This document shows positions 7,016 to 7,895 of a stretch of 7,895 nucleotides of DNA, piece by piece. The notes under the pieces are model-generated. The model worked only from the letters and a program-made list of their open reading frames with translations, did not search any database and was not told where the DNA came from. Numbering within the stretch: position 1 is the stretch's first letter; the number at the start of each line of letters is the position of its first letter. Both the position numbers and the translations under genes were made by a program. This DNA is from an uncultured Clostridium sp. (lineage in GTDB: Bacteria; Bacillota; Clostridia; Lachnospirales; Lachnospiraceae): NCBI GenBank assembly GCA_900544905.1, contig UQXF01000117.1, positions 1-7,895 of the forward strand. The letters are read 5' to 3'.

Positions 7016-7035
7016 AACCGGAAAGGAGAAGGAAT

Positions 7036-7734
7036 ATGTTTATAGAAATGATAAATGTCCGTAAAAGCTATGGACAAGGCGAGGCTGCCGTGCACGCATT
7101 GGACGGTGCCGGGCTTTGTATTGAGGAAGGAAAAATAGCAGTGATACTGGGACCGTCCGGCTCAGGAAAAAGCACGATGTTAAATATGCTGGGAGGCTTG
7201 GACAGTCCGGATGAAGGGGTGCTGAAAATCGATGGCAGAGAGATTTCCGGACTTAGGAATAAAGAATTGACGGATTACCGCAGGGCAGATGTTGGGTTTG
7301 TATTCCAGTTCTATAACCTGATTCCGGATTTGACCGTAAAGGAAAATATTGAAGTGGTGGCAGATATAGCGGAGCAGCCGTTGGATATAGAAGAGGTCAT
7401 GCAGGCAATGGATATTGAAAAATATAAAAACCGTTTTCCAAGAGAATTATCCGGTGGACAGCAGCAGAGGGTTGCAATTGCCAGAGCAATGATAAAAAAT
7501 CCGAAGCTGCTGCTGTGTGATGAGCTTACCGGGGCGCTGGACTCGAAGTCATCAAGAATGGTTCTTTCGTTTATTCAAAAGGTAAATTTGCAATTTGGCA
7601 CAACGATTCTGATTATTACCCACAACGAGGCTATCGCCGCTATGGCGGATTGCATCATCCGCATCCGGGATGGACAGGTATATTCTAATATAGAGAATAC
7701 CGGGAAAAAGAAGGTGGAGGAGCTGGAGCTGTAA
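7036..7734 (+). CDS. ABC transporter ATP-binding protein (MacB/LolD-type exporter ATPase)
   Basis: A complete 232-residue nucleotide-binding subunit that would power an FtsX-like permease at the membrane. All motifs are present: Walker A GPSGSGKST (39-47), Q-loop Gln91 in FQFYNL, signature LSGGQ (138-142), Walker B LLLCDE (158-163) with catalytic Glu163, D-loop ALD (167-169) and switch His196. The GxxF-Q-xxNL and TGALD patterns place it in the MacB/LolD/SalX group, which exports peptides, lipids or drugs or acts in envelope stress. After Walker B it reads DELTGALD where most relatives have DEPTGALD. The start ATG has AGGAG at 7024-7028, 7 nt upstream, almost touching the operator. The permease gene begins 94 nt downstream, after a repeat hairpin. 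The transported substrate cannot be told from this subunit. Confidence 0.95.
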   Translation: MFIEMINVRKSYGQGEAAVHALDGAGLCIEEGKIAVILGPSGSGKSTMLNMLGGLDSPDEGVLKIDGREISGLRNKELTDYRRADVGFVFQFYNLIPDLTVKENIEVVADIAEQPLDIEEVMQAMDIEKYKNRFPRELSGGQQQRVAIARAMIKNPKLLLCDELTGALDSKSSRMVLSFIQKVNLQFGTTILIITHNEAIAAMADCIIRIRDGQVYSNIENTGKKKVEELEL

Positions 7735-7749
7735 TACAGTTTTAAATAA

Positions 7750-7806
7750 TAGATAATTGCGAAGCGCACATCTACTTTGTTTGAGTTTCGCAATTGCCTA
7801 GTTTTT
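7750..7806 (+). repeat. Inverted-repeat hairpin with T-run (copy 2), possible attenuator within the ABC operon
   Basis: Left arm 7750-7763 (TAGATAATTGCGAA) pairs with right arm 7787-7800 (TTCGCAATTGCCTA) over 14 positions with one mismatch and one G-T pair, around a 23-nt loop, and is followed by TTTTT at 7802-7806. The right arm shares 15 identical bases with 19-33. It lies between the ATPase gene and the start of the next gene, so it could act as a partial terminator or as a transcript stabiliser, or be only a mobile-type intergenic repeat. Confidence 0.6.
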
Positions 7807-7828
7807 AATAAGATAATGAGGTATGAAA

Positions 7829-7854
7829 ATGACATTGAATAAAAGATATAAGAG
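7829..7854 (+). CDS. 5' end of a second ABC operon gene, probably FtsX-like permease (truncated by sequence end)
   Basis: ATG 7829 follows TGAGG (7817-7821) by 7 nt and opens a frame reading M-T-L-N-K-R-Y-K before genomic sequence ends. An in-frame ATG at 7823 is too close to the binding site. Position after a MacB/LolD-type ATPase makes an FtsX-family permease the expected product, and a short basic N-terminus before the first helix would suit, but eight residues cannot prove it. Everything beyond 7854 is adapter. Confidence 0.5.
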
Positions 7855-7895
7855 CTGTCTCTTATACACATCTCCGAGCCCACGAGACTCGACGT
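7855..7895. other. Nextera/Tn5 sequencing adapter (artificial, not genomic)
   Basis: Positions 7855-7873 are exactly the Tn5 mosaic end as read in Nextera libraries (CTGTCTCTTATACACATCT), 7874-7888 are the read-2 side adapter (CCGAGCCCACGAGAC), and 7889-7895 (TCGACGT) are where the i7 index starts. From memory, this fits index N729. A minus-strand open frame beginning at 7883 (MGSEMCIRDS) is the well-known translation of this adapter and is not a gene. Confidence 0.98.

Noticed and set aside
19..7796. Matching sequence near both ends, considered as a sign of a circular molecule (plasmid or phage)
   Set aside because: The match is only 15 bases, not terminal, and is better explained as a repeat element; the right end is adapter.
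7575..7883. Minus-strand open frame beginning MGSEMCIRDS
   Set aside because: Its start is sequencing adapter and the rest is antisense to the ABC ATPase gene and the repeat hairpin.

Overview
The window looks like a piece of a Lachnospiraceae-type (Clostridia, Bacillota) genome. The basis is indirect: moderate to low GC, strong AAGGAG-type ribosome binding sites about 7 nt before nearly every start, AT-rich sigma-A promoters, and gene families common in gut Clostridia. No rRNA, tRNA, integrase, transposase or CRISPR array is visible.

Layout. (1) Positions 1-37 hold the right part of an interspersed inverted repeat. (2) Positions 67-3372 are a two-gene transcription unit: an 857-residue PEP/pyruvate-binding-domain protein with an N-terminal domain resembling a RecA/KaiC fold without a P-loop, then a class I glutamine amidotransferase-like hydrolase (peptidase C26, PuuD-like). 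(3) Positions 3395-5569 are a four-gene membrane-protein operon: an isoprenylcysteine-methyltransferase-like protein and three unrecognised or barely recognised small membrane proteins. It has a strong sigma-A promoter with a palindromic operator just downstream of the -10. (4) On the minus strand, 6755-5640 encodes a PchR-like AraC-family regulator, convergent with the membrane operon. (5) From 7036 to the right end, divergent from the AraC gene, is an ABC exporter operon: a complete MacB/LolD-type ATPase (7036-7734), a repeat hairpin followed by a T-run, and the first codons of a second gene, probably an FtsX-like permease, cut off by the end of the sequence. (6) Positions 7855-7895 are not genomic: they are Nextera/Tn5 sequencing adapter.

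How the parts fit. The main signal is that the membrane operon and the ABC exporter carry nearly the same operator (GTTAG, six bases, CTAAC; in both copies ATGGTTAG precedes and CGACTAACA follows three variable bases), each between its promoter and first gene. This predicts one dimeric repressor, probably TetR-like and not encoded here, co-controlling a lipid/membrane-modification-like operon and an efflux-like ABC transporter. The AraC gene between them is a candidate second input. The functional theme (envelope stress or antimicrobial response) is inference.

The window is mostly ordinary accessory chromosome. I see no fully novel system. The membrane cassette plus shared-operator exporter, and the PEP-binding protein that lacks a phosphohistidine domain, are the parts least explained by known biology.
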